A DNA stretch of 64,000 nt from Prevotella sp. (GTDB taxonomy: Bacteria > Bacteroidota > Bacteroidia > Bacteroidales > Dysgonomonadaceae): the NCBI GenBank assembly GCA_031271965.1, contig JAISUS010000002.1, forward strand, positions 19,789 through 83,788, written 5' to 3'. How positions within the stretch are numbered: the first letter of the stretch is position 1; each line of letters begins with the position of its first letter. Of the stretch, positions 1 through 8,101 are shown in pieces. A model generated the notes under the pieces. The model saw nothing but the letters and a program-made list of their open reading frames with translations, made no database searches and was not told the DNA's origin. The position numbers and the translations under genes are program-made.

Positions 1-2
1 GG

Positions 3-386
3 CTTGAAGAAATGCTCATTTTTCCCGAAGACTTACACACAATTGTATTCGGTAGAGGAGATATGGGATTCTGGGGAAGCGATGTTGGCTATTCACGGTT
101 AATATTCTATGTAGGGATTCCGGGAACTATTTTCTTTTTCTTATATCAATTTTTTATAACAAAACTTAGTTCTACAAAAGATTGGGGTGTGAATACCTTT
201 GCTTTAACGATGGTTTTGTATACGATGATTCTTAATTTCAAAGGCTGGATAGATCTTAATTTTATTTTATATAGTATCTTTTTTTTCTTTGTGTTCTATA
301 AATATTATATATACTATCCGAAAATTCATATGGAAAAGGAATTTGTATTGCCTAAATTTAAAACAACAGTAAAAACAACCGAATGA
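3..386 (+). CDS. Membrane protein, C-terminal part (probable O-antigen/polysaccharide polymerase, partial)
   Basis: The frame is open to the left edge (two Glu codons and a Leu precede the first in-window Met at 12), so this is the C-terminal ~127 residues of a longer gene. Visible are a loop with FGRGDMGFWGSDVGY followed by two or three hydrophobic segments and a short basic cytoplasmic tail. A Gly/Asp/Ser-Asp loop before the last membrane helices is seen in Wzy/O-antigen polymerase-like proteins, and the next genes make and transfer heptose, so a polysaccharide polymerase is the likely identity. This is inferred from the tail and context only. Its stop overlaps the next start by 4 nt, so the genes are co-translated. 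Confidence 0.55.
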   Translation, partial: LEEMLIFPEDLHTIVFGRGDMGFWGSDVGYSRLIFYVGIPGTIFFFLYQFFITKLSSTKDWGVNTFALTMVLYTMILNFKGWIDLNFILYSIFFFFVFYKYYIYYPKIHMEKEFVLPKFKTTVKTTE

Positions 387-1078
387 AAGAATGCATAATA
401 TTGGCCGGTGGATTTGGCACCCGCTTGCAGAGTGTAGTAAAAGACATTCCTAAATGTATGGCCCATGTAGCGGGAGAACCTTTTCTTTATCATTTGTTTA
501 ACTATGTTAATAGGGAAGCTTTTGGGCATGTGATACTGTCGTTAGGATATAAGGCGGATGTGGTATTAGAATGGCTCGAAAACAAAACATTTCCGTTTCA
601 GATATCTTATGTTAAGGAAGATGAACCTCTGGGTACAGGAGGAGCAATCAAATTGGCCTTTGGACAAGTTTTTGGAGAATCGGCATATGTGATAAACGGA
701 GATACTTTTTTCGATATAAATACAGGCTTTTTGTCTGATTTTCATGTCCAAAAGAATGCTTCAATATCTTTAGCTCTTAAACCGATGACCGATTTTGATC
801 GTTATGGATCGGTTGAATTGAATGAAAAAGAACGTATTATCCGTTTTAACGAAAAGCAGTATTGCGATAAGGGTCTTATCAACGGAGGAGTGTATCTTAT
901 AAATAAGGAAATTTTCTCATCGTTCGATTTGCCTGAGAAATTTTCTTTCGAAAAAGATATTATGGAGGCTCACCTTCACGATATAGAGATATATGGTCAG
1001 AGCTTTGATAATTACTTTATAGATATTGGTATTCCTTCGGATTTTGAAAAAGCCAATAAGGATTTTAATTTGAAATAG
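383..1078 (+). CDS. hddC: D-glycero-D-manno-heptose 1-phosphate nucleotidyltransferase (HddC-like)
   Basis: A 231-residue sugar-phosphate nucleotidyltransferase. The N-terminal signature LAGGFGTRL followed by PKCM (about residues 7-27) is the nucleotide-binding loop of the family, and INGDTFFD (near 110) carries the metal-binding Asp. Length fits HddC, which joins GTP and heptose 1-phosphate to give GDP-D-glycero-D-manno-heptose. The identity rests on neighbours: gmhB-like phosphatase and hddA-like kinase follow in pathway company. A different hexose-1-phosphate specificity cannot be excluded from sequence alone. The start overlaps the previous stop (ATGA) and the stop is close to the next start, consistent with an operon. 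Confidence 0.8.
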   Translation: MKECIILAGGFGTRLQSVVKDIPKCMAHVAGEPFLYHLFNYVNREAFGHVILSLGYKADVVLEWLENKTFPFQISYVKEDEPLGTGGAIKLAFGQVFGESAYVINGDTFFDINTGFLSDFHVQKNASISLALKPMTDFDRYGSVELNEKERIIRFNEKQYCDKGLINGGVYLINKEIFSSFDLPEKFSFEKDIMEAHLHDIEIYGQSFDNYFIDIGIPSDFEKANKDFNLK

Positions 1079-1089
1079 TGTTATTAGCA

Positions 1090-1620
1090 ATGAGTCGATA
1101 CAAATATCTCTTTCTCGACAGGGATGGAGTAATTAATATAGAGCGTCCTGCCGATTATGTAAAAGATATTACCGAATTTGTCTTTATCGAAGGAAGTTTA
1201 ACTGCGATAGCAAAGCTCGCCCCGAAATTTGACCATATATTCGTGATAACTAACCAGAGAGGAGTGGGTCGCGGAATAATGAGTGCCGGTAATTTGCAGC
1301 AAGTACATGATTATATGTTGTCTGAAATAGAAAAGGCAGGAGGTAAAGTATCGGATATATATATATGTACTGATACAGATTCTACATCAATAAACAGAAA
1401 ACCGAATATAGGTATGGCTTTTCAGGCACAACGTGATTTTTCGGATATCAATTTTCGGCAATCTATAATGGTAGGGAACAGTAAGTCGGATATAGAATTT
1501 GGAGACAAACTCGGTATGTACACTGTTTTAGTGGGAAACAAGTATCCCAAAGAGGATAAAATCTATAAGTTGGTGGATGCATATTACGAAAATCTATATA
1601 AGTTTGCAGAAAATTATTAA
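1090..1620 (+). CDS. gmhB: D,D-heptose 1,7-bisphosphate 7-phosphatase, HAD family (GmhB/HddB-like)
   Basis: HAD phosphatase of 176 residues from the ATG at 1090; a GTG at 1078 in the same frame would add four residues and overlap hddC. Motif I is LFLDRDGVIN (nucleophile and acid/base Asp), motif II ITNQRGVGRG, and motif IV VGNSKSDIEFG. It should remove the 7-phosphate of heptose 1,7-bisphosphate before nucleotide activation. The zinc-loop cysteines usual in E. coli-type GmhB are missing: the segment before RKPNIGMA has one Cys where the classical enzyme has several Cys/His. That suggests a zinc-free variant. It lies between the nucleotidyltransferase and the kinase of the same pathway. Confidence 0.82.
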   Translation: MSRYKYLFLDRDGVINIERPADYVKDITEFVFIEGSLTAIAKLAPKFDHIFVITNQRGVGRGIMSAGNLQQVHDYMLSEIEKAGGKVSDIYICTDTDSTSINRKPNIGMAFQAQRDFSDINFRQSIMVGNSKSDIEFGDKLGMYTVLVGNKYPKEDKIYKLVDAYYENLYKFAENY

Positions 1621-1623
1621 AAG

Positions 1624-2652
1624 ATGATAATAAGGAGTAAAGCGCCGTTTAGGATAGGTTTAGCAGGGGGTGGAACTGATGTATCTCCCTATTCGGATAT
1701 GTTCGGAGGATGTATACTCAATGCTACTATAAGCCTGTATGCTTATCCCAATATAGAACCACGCAACGACGATAAGATCGTATTTCGCATACCTCAGACC
1801 GGTGAAGAATATATATACGATTCGGCGATCGAACTTACCATTGAGAATGATAAAGCCGACTTGATGAAGGGTTTATACAACAGGGTAGTAAAGGACTTTA
1901 TAAAAAAGCCATTATCGCTGACTCTGACTTGTGCTATGGAAGCACCTTTTGGTTCAGGATTAGGAACATCTTCAACGTTGGCCGTTGCTATATTGGGTGC
2001 ATATACCGAATGGCTGTCACTACCTTTGGGTGAATACGATTTAGCTTTTTTAGCATACCAAATAGAGAGAGAAGACCTTAAGCATGCAGGAGGAAAACAA
2101 GATCAGTATGCTGCTGCATTCGGGGGTTTTAACTTCATGGAGTTTTACGACGACAACAAAGTAATAGTAAATCCGCTGCGTATCCGCAACGAAATAATTA
2201 ACGAGTTGTCTAACAATCTGCTTCTTTATTACACAAACACAAGTAGAAATTCAGGTGATATAATTGCAAAACAACAACAAAACGTCAAGAGCCAAAAAGA
2301 GAAATCGCTTGAAGCTATGCATCAGATAAAGAAACAGGCATACGAAATAAAAGAAGCTATTCTTAAAAACAATCTTGATGAGATAGGCCATATTTTACAT
2401 CGGGGCTGGACTTACAAAAGAGATATGGCTGAGGGTATTACTACTCCCATCTTCGAAGAATTGTATAATACTGCTATCTCGGCAGGTTCCACAGGTGGTA
2501 AAATATCGGGTGCCGGTGGTGGTGGCTATGTTTTCTTCTATTGCCCGGGAAATACAAAATTTGCAGTAGCTCAGGCTCTTCATTGTTTGGGAGGACGTAT
2601 TCAGCCCTATTCCTTTACAAAGAAAGGCTTGGAGACTTGGCACACGAAATAA
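1624..2652 (+). CDS. hddA: D-glycero-D-manno-heptose 7-phosphate kinase, GHMP family (HddA-like)
   Basis: A GHMP-superfamily kinase of 342 residues. The N-terminus has RSKAPFRIGLAGGGTD, the ATP-binding motif is APFGSGLGTSSTLA (about 108-121) and the C-terminal motif is KISGAGGGGYVFF. HddA phosphorylates heptose 7-phosphate at C1. With the two preceding genes it would give nucleotide-activated D-glycero-D-manno-heptose from heptose 7-phosphate. The isomerase GmhA is not in the window and may lie upstream or elsewhere. Related L-fucose/mannose-type GHMP kinases look similar, so the pathway context carries part of the call. It starts 3 nt after the phosphatase stop. Confidence 0.82.
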   Translation: MIIRSKAPFRIGLAGGGTDVSPYSDMFGGCILNATISLYAYPNIEPRNDDKIVFRIPQTGEEYIYDSAIELTIENDKADLMKGLYNRVVKDFIKKPLSLTLTCAMEAPFGSGLGTSSTLAVAILGAYTEWLSLPLGEYDLAFLAYQIEREDLKHAGGKQDQYAAAFGGFNFMEFYDDNKVIVNPLRIRNEIINELSNNLLLYYTNTSRNSGDIIAKQQQNVKSQKEKSLEAMHQIKKQAYEIKEAILKNNLDEIGHILHRGWTYKRDMAEGITTPIFEELYNTAISAGSTGGKISGAGGGGYVFFYCPGNTKFAVAQALHCLGGRIQPYSFTKKGLETWHTK

Positions 2653-2657
2653 AATAA

Positions 2658-3497
2658 ATGAAGGTAGCGGTACTCATACGTGTTTATGACAGAATTGACG
2701 ATCTGAAATATAATCTCCGTGTTATATCTGAGACATGGAAAAGCAACGATTACTATGTCATAGTGGTAAGCAATGGTAAAAGTAATGGTTTTGAAGTTTT
2801 TCCCGAGTCATTGCCATTAATAGACAAACTTGTCATTTTACAGGAAAATGCGGGACATAGGAAAGGTAATTCTCAATTGCTGATGGAGGGTGGCAAATAT
2901 ATTCCGGAAGACTGTCAGTATACACTGATACTGGAGGCCGATACCTGGATGTATAAAGATGGGATTATATCTAAATATATAAAACAACTGTCAGAGAATA
3001 CTGATACTGTTTGGGCTAGTGCCGACTGGTATGACAAATATTATGCTTTAGCTACAGATTTTGCAATAATTAAAACGGACTATATAAGAACTAATCTCGG
3101 AATATTCGATTTTGAATTATTCCCTGAATGTCATATTGCAAACTTTTTGCGTGATACTGATGGGAAATATATGTGGATAAAAGAGAATATGCCGGTGCAT
3201 GTTCCGAGTTATGTGAAATATAAATACCCATATGTTCCGAATATAAAAGAAGGGCGATTCTATGTGTTTCCGGAGTCGAAGACCGTAACACATCATATAG
3301 AATTTCTGAAAGGCGGAATGGAACAGAAAAAAGGTTATTTCAATATTCTGGCCGGTACTGATTTTTTTCCTGACGCAAAGATTGAAAATAAAACTTGGAA
3401 TCGTTTCAAGATGAAGTTTTGGATAGGACTAAGTAGATGTTTTTTCAAAAGAAGTTGGTATAGCAAAAAAACATATAAAGAAATAATACAGAACTAA
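2658..3497 (+). CDS. Glycosyltransferase, GT-A fold
   Basis: A soluble protein of 279 residues with no signal peptide. The N-terminus (MKVAVLIRVYDR) and the pattern 'N-x-G-x-R-x-G-N' at about 67-75 look like a GT2-type nucleotide-sugar fold, and LILEADTWMY (near 92-101) supplies a DxD-like metal site. The C-terminal 40 residues are basic and aromatic, suited to membrane contact. It probably transfers one sugar, possibly the heptose made by the upstream enzymes, to a lipid-linked glycan. Neither donor nor acceptor can be read from sequence. It is tightly packed between hddA and the acyltransferase, so it belongs to the same operon. Confidence 0.7.
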   Translation: MKVAVLIRVYDRIDDLKYNLRVISETWKSNDYYVIVVSNGKSNGFEVFPESLPLIDKLVILQENAGHRKGNSQLLMEGGKYIPEDCQYTLILEADTWMYKDGIISKYIKQLSENTDTVWASADWYDKYYALATDFAIIKTDYIRTNLGIFDFELFPECHIANFLRDTDGKYMWIKENMPVHVPSYVKYKYPYVPNIKEGRFYVFPESKTVTHHIEFLKGGMEQKKGYFNILAGTDFFPDAKIENKTWNRFKMKFWIGLSRCFFKRSWYSKKTYKEIIQN

Positions 3498-3501
3498 GTT
3501 T

Positions 3502-4953
3502 ATGATATTCTCTTCCTATGGTTTTGTCTTGGTTTTTCTACCATTGTTGCTTCTGTTTTACTTTGGCATGGCGAAGTATGTTACAAGAAGAGTACAGCAA
3601 TGTTTCCTTATCATAGCTTCTCTTATTTTTTACGGAGCGCTTTTCTTCGAAGGATTTAAGAATTTGTGGTATATATGGCTGATTCTTTCATCTGTTATAA
3701 TCAATTACTCTGTTTCTCTGGGCGTTCAGAATATAAAAAAAACTGCCCTTCGAAAGATTGTATTTGTTCTTGGTGTTCTTTTCAATATAGGGTTGCTCGG
3801 CTATTACAAATACTACAACTTTTTCCTTGAGAATATAAATTATGCTTTTGATACCCATTTCACACTTAAATATATAATCCTTCCTTTAGGCATCAGCTTT
3901 TTTACATTCCAGCAAATAGCTTATTTAATAGACATTTGGAAAAAGCAGGAAAAAGTTCCTGACTTTATGGATTATTCGTTATTTGTCGTCTTCTTTCCGA
4001 AGATGGCTATGGGGCCTATTACTTTCTTAAAGGATGTGGTACCTCAGTTTCAGGACGAAAACAATCGTTTTTTTAATCTGGACAATTTCTCCAAAGGGCT
4101 TTTCATTTTTGCAATAGGAGTTTTTAAAAAAGCGGTCATAGCCGATACGCTCGGAAGCCTTGTCTATTCTGCCTATTACGAACCGTCTGGTCTTTCCTTT
4201 GGTGCTGCATGGCTTGGTTCTCTGGCTTATACATTTCAAATCTTTTTCGATTTTGGCGGATACTCCGATATGGCTATAGGTTTAGGTAAGATGTTCAATA
4301 TCAATTTGCCTGTAAATTTCTATTCACCATACAAATCGAAAAGTATTACGGAATTCTGGAAAAGATGGCATATAACCTTAGGGCGCTCTTTGGCTGTCCT
4401 TGTTTATTTCCCTCTTGGAGGAAACAGAAAGGGTATGTCCCGCACATGTTTCAACTTATTTATGGTGTTTTTGGTCAGTGGAATATGGCACGGCGCCGCA
4501 TGGACGTTCATTCTTTGGGGTATTGCGCATGGTATAGTCCGCATATTCGAAAAGCTATTTGATAAACAGATTGAGAAAATCCCCTCTTTTATACGCATCT
4601 TCTTTACATTTATGTTTGTCAATGCGGCATGGGTACTGTTCCGATCTGCAAGCTTAGAGCAAGCCCTTACATTCCTGAAAAGGATGTTTCTGCCGGAAAA
4701 TATATCTTTTGCCGGTGTATCGGGTCTGGCATTCAATACCAATATCTCATACCCGGATATTCTGGCTACAATATATGTTGTTTCTATTATCCTGATACTT
4801 GCTGCCCTTGTTTTTATTTATCCCAAAAACAGTATTGATAAATACAATGAGTTTCAGCCAACAATGAAGAATGCAGTTGTTACAGCTCTCCTTTTGGCCT
4901 TTTCTATCGTTCATTTTTCGAGAGTCGGAGCTTTTATATATTTCAATTTTTAG
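3502..4953 (+). CDS. MBOAT family membrane-bound O-acyltransferase (AlgI/DltB-like)
   Basis: A polytopic membrane protein of 483 residues. It has the MBOAT signatures FWKRWHITLGRSL and the conserved-His region SGIWHGAAWTFILWG, and the alginate acetylase AlgI-type order of about ten hydrophobic segments. Such proteins carry acyl groups across the inner membrane for O-acylation of exported glycans. The next gene encodes an SGNH-like periplasmic protein, the usual partner in AlgI/AlgJ, DltB/DltD and PatA/PatB pairs. The pair therefore likely O-acetylates the polysaccharide made by this locus. Acyl donor and target are not visible. Confidence 0.88.
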   Translation: MIFSSYGFVLVFLPLLLLFYFGMAKYVTRRVQQCFLIIASLIFYGALFFEGFKNLWYIWLILSSVIINYSVSLGVQNIKKTALRKIVFVLGVLFNIGLLGYYKYYNFFLENINYAFDTHFTLKYIILPLGISFFTFQQIAYLIDIWKKQEKVPDFMDYSLFVVFFPKMAMGPITFLKDVVPQFQDENNRFFNLDNFSKGLFIFAIGVFKKAVIADTLGSLVYSAYYEPSGLSFGAAWLGSLAYTFQIFFDFGGYSDMAIGLGKMFNINLPVNFYSPYKSKSITEFWKRWHITLGRSLAVLVYFPLGGNRKGMSRTCFNLFMVFLVSGIWHGAAWTFILWGIAHGIVRIFEKLFDKQIEKIPSFIRIFFTFMFVNAAWVLFRSASLEQALTFLKRMFLPENISFAGVSGLAFNTNISYPDILATIYVVSIILILAALVFIYPKNSIDKYNEFQPTMKNAVVTALLLAFSIVHFSRVGAFIYFNF

Positions 4954-4956
4954 AGT

Positions 4957-6045
4957 ATGCAGACATCAAAAAAGAAATATTCATCAAAAAGGTTTATTAC
5001 TGTTTTTTCGATAGTATTCCTTGTCGCATTGATGTGCATAGGCTTGATAAGCTATATTGTAGATCCGTTTTTTCAGTTCAGGGCAAAACCCGATACCCGA
5101 TACTTTTTAAATCCTCGCTTTGTGACCGGAGGATTAGCTAAAAGTTATGATTATAATACAGTTGTATTGGGTTCTTCGATGGTACAGAATTATAATCTGA
5201 ATATTTTGCGGAATATCAGTGCAGGCTACAAGCCGGTAAAACTTTCAACCGGAGGGATGAACTGTATGGAAATGGAATACATTTATTCTTTCATAAAGAA
5301 GGAACAGGTGAAAACTTTCATCATCAATATAGATATTCCTCAGTTTAATTCGACTTTTGAAGAGGTCAGGTATCCGCAATACCTGTATGAAGACGGAATT
5401 ATTAATAAACTTAAATACCTTTTCGGATATGAGACATTTGTCCAGTTCGTACCAATAGATATAGGGTTGACACTTTATCTTAAGGATAAAAATAATCTGA
5501 GCCCTGAATATGATATGAAAACCAATATCGACAATATTGGTAACTCTAGCCTCGATGTGCATTATGGTGCCGATTATGTAAAACAATTATATCTTAGCGG
5601 TTGGACGGTCTCGGAACAATTATTGGAAGATATGGGATCACGTATGCGAACTCGTCTGGATAGTATGCTGGTGAGAATGTCGCCTGACAAATATCCGGAT
5701 GCTGAATATATTTTTGTGATGCCTCCATATTCAGCCTTATATTGGTATCATACAAAGCAACAGGGATACTATAACTGGTTTATGGAGTTTACCCGCTATA
5801 TAAGCAAATCGATGAGTAAATATAATAATGTGAGAATAGCTTTCTTTTTCGATATAGATGAAATTACCGATTTGGATTATTATGCGGATATTACCCATTT
5901 TAATCCTGTAATATCCGATAAAATTCTCAAGAATATAAATAATCCTGCCTATACGCTCGATTCGTCAGATATAGAATACAGGTTGCAGAAAGTGGATAGT
6001 TTAGTAAACATGTTTGTAAAACAAAATAAAGACTGGTTAAAATAA
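4957..6045 (+). CDS. SGNH-hydrolase-like periplasmic acyltransferase partner of the MBOAT protein
   Basis: A protein of 362 residues with one N-terminal membrane anchor (about 13-36) and a large extracytoplasmic domain. The block VVLGSSMVQN (about 69-78) supplies the SGNH nucleophile serine, TGGMN the Gly block, and DITHFNP near residue 310 an Asp-x-x-His pair, the catalytic arrangement of DltD/AlgJ-type transferases. It starts 3 nt after the MBOAT stop. By analogy it takes the acyl group moved by the MBOAT protein and places it on the surface glycan. Overall similarity to named families is not judged here, so the function comes from motifs and context. Confidence 0.65.
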   Translation: MQTSKKKYSSKRFITVFSIVFLVALMCIGLISYIVDPFFQFRAKPDTRYFLNPRFVTGGLAKSYDYNTVVLGSSMVQNYNLNILRNISAGYKPVKLSTGGMNCMEMEYIYSFIKKEQVKTFIINIDIPQFNSTFEEVRYPQYLYEDGIINKLKYLFGYETFVQFVPIDIGLTLYLKDKNNLSPEYDMKTNIDNIGNSSLDVHYGADYVKQLYLSGWTVSEQLLEDMGSRMRTRLDSMLVRMSPDKYPDAEYIFVMPPYSALYWYHTKQQGYYNWFMEFTRYISKSMSKYNNVRIAFFFDIDEITDLDYYADITHFNPVISDKILKNINNPAYTLDSSDIEYRLQKVDSLVNMFVKQNKDWLK

Positions 6046-6052
6046 ATAAGAT

Positions 6053-7114
6053 ATGTTTGTTGTAAATGGAAGATATCTGACGCAAAAAGCTACAGGAGTA
6101 CACCGCTACGCTTTCGAAATATGTAATCAGTTGCACGAAATGGAGGTGGACTTTCATGTAGCTATCCCTCAGGAGATTCATTCTGATTATAAGTTTAAAT
6201 TCAAGACCGTGAAATGCGGTTCTTTCAGCACTCATCTGTGGGAGCAAATATCTTTACCACGTTATTTGAAAAGCATTGGTAGCCCTCTTTTGGTAAGCTT
6301 CACGGGGTGTGGCCCTCTTAATTACAATAATCAGATAATGACCATTCACGATGTGTCACACGAACGTTATCCCGAATGGTTCTCGAAAAATTATTACCGG
6401 TTCTATCATTTTATGATGCCGCGTATAGGGCGTAAGGCTCATGCAGTATTGACCGTAAGCGAGTTCTCGAAAAGTGAGATTGTTGATACCTTAGGGTTGG
6501 ACGCAAATAAAATACACGTGGTGCATAGCAATGTCCCATTCCATAATAAGCCTACTAAGGAAGAAATATTAAATTATCAACCCGATCCGGATAGGGAGAA
6601 ATATATCATTGTTGTATCTACGATGGATCCCCGGAAAAACTTTATACGATTGGTCGAAGCATTTGAGAAAATAAACGATAAATCTATTAAGTTGTATATT
6701 ATAGGAATGTCGTTTAAGGCATTCAATACACCCGATATGCAGAAGCTGATAAGCGAGAATGTGCATCTTCCGGGCTATATATCCGACGATGCTTTGCAAA
6801 AAATGTATCAGGATGCATTGCTCTCTGTATACCCCTCTTTATATGAGGGGTTCGGACTTCCTCCATTAGAGTCGATGACATACGGATGTCCTGTCATTAA
6901 CTCGGATATACCGGCTCTGCGGGAAGTTAGCGGTGATGCTGCATTATATGTAGATCCGTATAATGTGCCGGATATCACAGCTCAAATTAATAAGCTGTTG
7001 GAGGACGAAACGTTGAGACAAGATTTACGTACGAAAGGTTTAAATCAGATAAAAAACTATTCATGGGAAAAGTCGGCTAAACAAGTTTATGAACTTGCTC
7101 GAAGGTTTAGCTAA
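6053..7114 (+). CDS. Glycosyltransferase family 4 protein
   Basis: A GT-B glycosyltransferase of 353 residues. The C-terminal half has the retaining EX7E signature YEGFGLPPLES followed by GCPVINSDIPALREV, and the donor-site region IIVVSTMDPRKN lies at about 184-195. The N-terminus has the glycine/ligand loop KATGVHRYA (about 11-19). It is the last gene of the polysaccharide cluster; no further gene follows until sdhC, 241 bp away with its own promoter. It probably adds mannose, heptose or a related sugar during repeat-unit assembly; specificity cannot be read. Confidence 0.85.
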   Translation: MFVVNGRYLTQKATGVHRYAFEICNQLHEMEVDFHVAIPQEIHSDYKFKFKTVKCGSFSTHLWEQISLPRYLKSIGSPLLVSFTGCGPLNYNNQIMTIHDVSHERYPEWFSKNYYRFYHFMMPRIGRKAHAVLTVSEFSKSEIVDTLGLDANKIHVVHSNVPFHNKPTKEEILNYQPDPDREKYIIVVSTMDPRKNFIRLVEAFEKINDKSIKLYIIGMSFKAFNTPDMQKLISENVHLPGYISDDALQKMYQDALLSVYPSLYEGFGLPPLESMTYGCPVINSDIPALREVSGDAALYVDPYNVPDITAQINKLLEDETLRQDLRTKGLNQIKNYSWEKSAKQVYELARRFS

Positions 7115-7230
7115 ATTATATTAAACATTCTATAGAATAGATTATTACATACTTGATTTTTGATAATAAAAATAAGTTCACGGGGGTGCTTAATGATTTT
7201 ACAATTTCATCAAAATGGATGCGCTTTTCC

Positions 7231-7261
7231 TTTGAAAATCGCTTAATTTAATCTATTTTTG
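7231..7261 (+). promoter_or_regulatory. Promoter of sdhCAB
   Basis: TTTG at 7231-7234, 19 nt spacer, TATTTTTG at 7254-7261. This matches the Bacteroidota primary sigma consensus (TTTG, 19-21 nt, TAnnTTTG). Transcription would start near 7268, leaving an ~88-nt A-rich leader before sdhC. The rest of 7115-7355 is AT-rich with no gene. Confidence 0.75.
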
Positions 7262-7355
7262 CAGTGTAATAGAAAAAAGTAATACCATATGGTTATTTTC
7301 TATAATTTGCAACTAAAAATTAACTATTCTAAATAACTAAAAACAATTTTGATTT

Positions 7356-8057
7356 ATGAGTTGGTTACTTAATTCTTCTATTGGAAAGAAGCTGATAATG
7401 AGTATTACCGGTATCGCTCTTGTTTTGTTTTTGCTGTTCCATGCTGCGATGAATGTTACGGCTGTGTTTTCAGCAGATGCTTACAACACAATTTGCTCCC
7501 TGCTTGGAGCTAATTGGTACGCAGTAGCCGGTACTATAGCTTTGGGTGGACTTGTGGCTATCCATTTCATTTATGCTTTGATTCTGACCATTCAGAATCG
7601 CAAAGCCCGCGGACATGACGCCTATGCTGTTAGTGTGCGTCCTAAAAATGTGGAATGGGCTTCGCAAAACATGTTTGTTCTGGGAGTGATTGTTATCGGA
7701 TTTATGGTGCTTCACTTTAGTCAATTTTGGTACAAAATGATGTTTACCGAATTAATGGGACATCACGAAGTAGAATTGGGTGGCAAACTAGTGTCTCCTC
7801 AGGATGGTGCTGCATTTATCCAATACTATTTCAGTCAGGCATGGGTTGTTGTGGCTTATATCGTGTGGTATATTGCTTTGTGGTTCCATTTATCTCATGG
7901 TTTTTGGAGTGCTATCCAGACTATCGGATGGAACAACCTTGTATGGATGAACCGTTGGAAAGTAATTTCACAGGTGGTTGCAACTCTTATTTGTCTGGCA
8001 TTTGCTTTTGTAACCCTCTACTTCTACGCAAGACATTTATTTTGTCCATTTGCTTAA
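7356..8057 (+). CDS. sdhC: Succinate dehydrogenase/fumarate reductase cytochrome b subunit
   Basis: A membrane protein of 233 residues with five predicted helices, the size and pattern of the single-subunit di-heme cytochrome b558 of Bacteroidota and B. subtilis-type complexes. Conserved His residues sit in the hydrophobic segments (LLFHAAMN near 29-36, AIHFIY, VLHFSQFW, LWFHLSHGFW) and are the expected heme ligands. It anchors SdhAB and passes electrons between (mena)quinone and the iron-sulfur subunit. In anaerobic Bacteroidales this complex usually runs as fumarate reductase. First gene of sdhCAB, 44 bp before sdhA. Confidence 0.95.
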   Translation: MSWLLNSSIGKKLIMSITGIALVLFLLFHAAMNVTAVFSADAYNTICSLLGANWYAVAGTIALGGLVAIHFIYALILTIQNRKARGHDAYAVSVRPKNVEWASQNMFVLGVIVIGFMVLHFSQFWYKMMFTELMGHHEVELGGKLVSPQDGAAFIQYYFSQAWVVVAYIVWYIALWFHLSHGFWSAIQTIGWNNLVWMNRWKVISQVVATLICLAFAFVTLYFYARHLFCPFA

Positions 8058-8101
8058 GTAGGCAGTGATTATTTTTGTTTAAAGATTAAAGAACAATAGA
8101 T

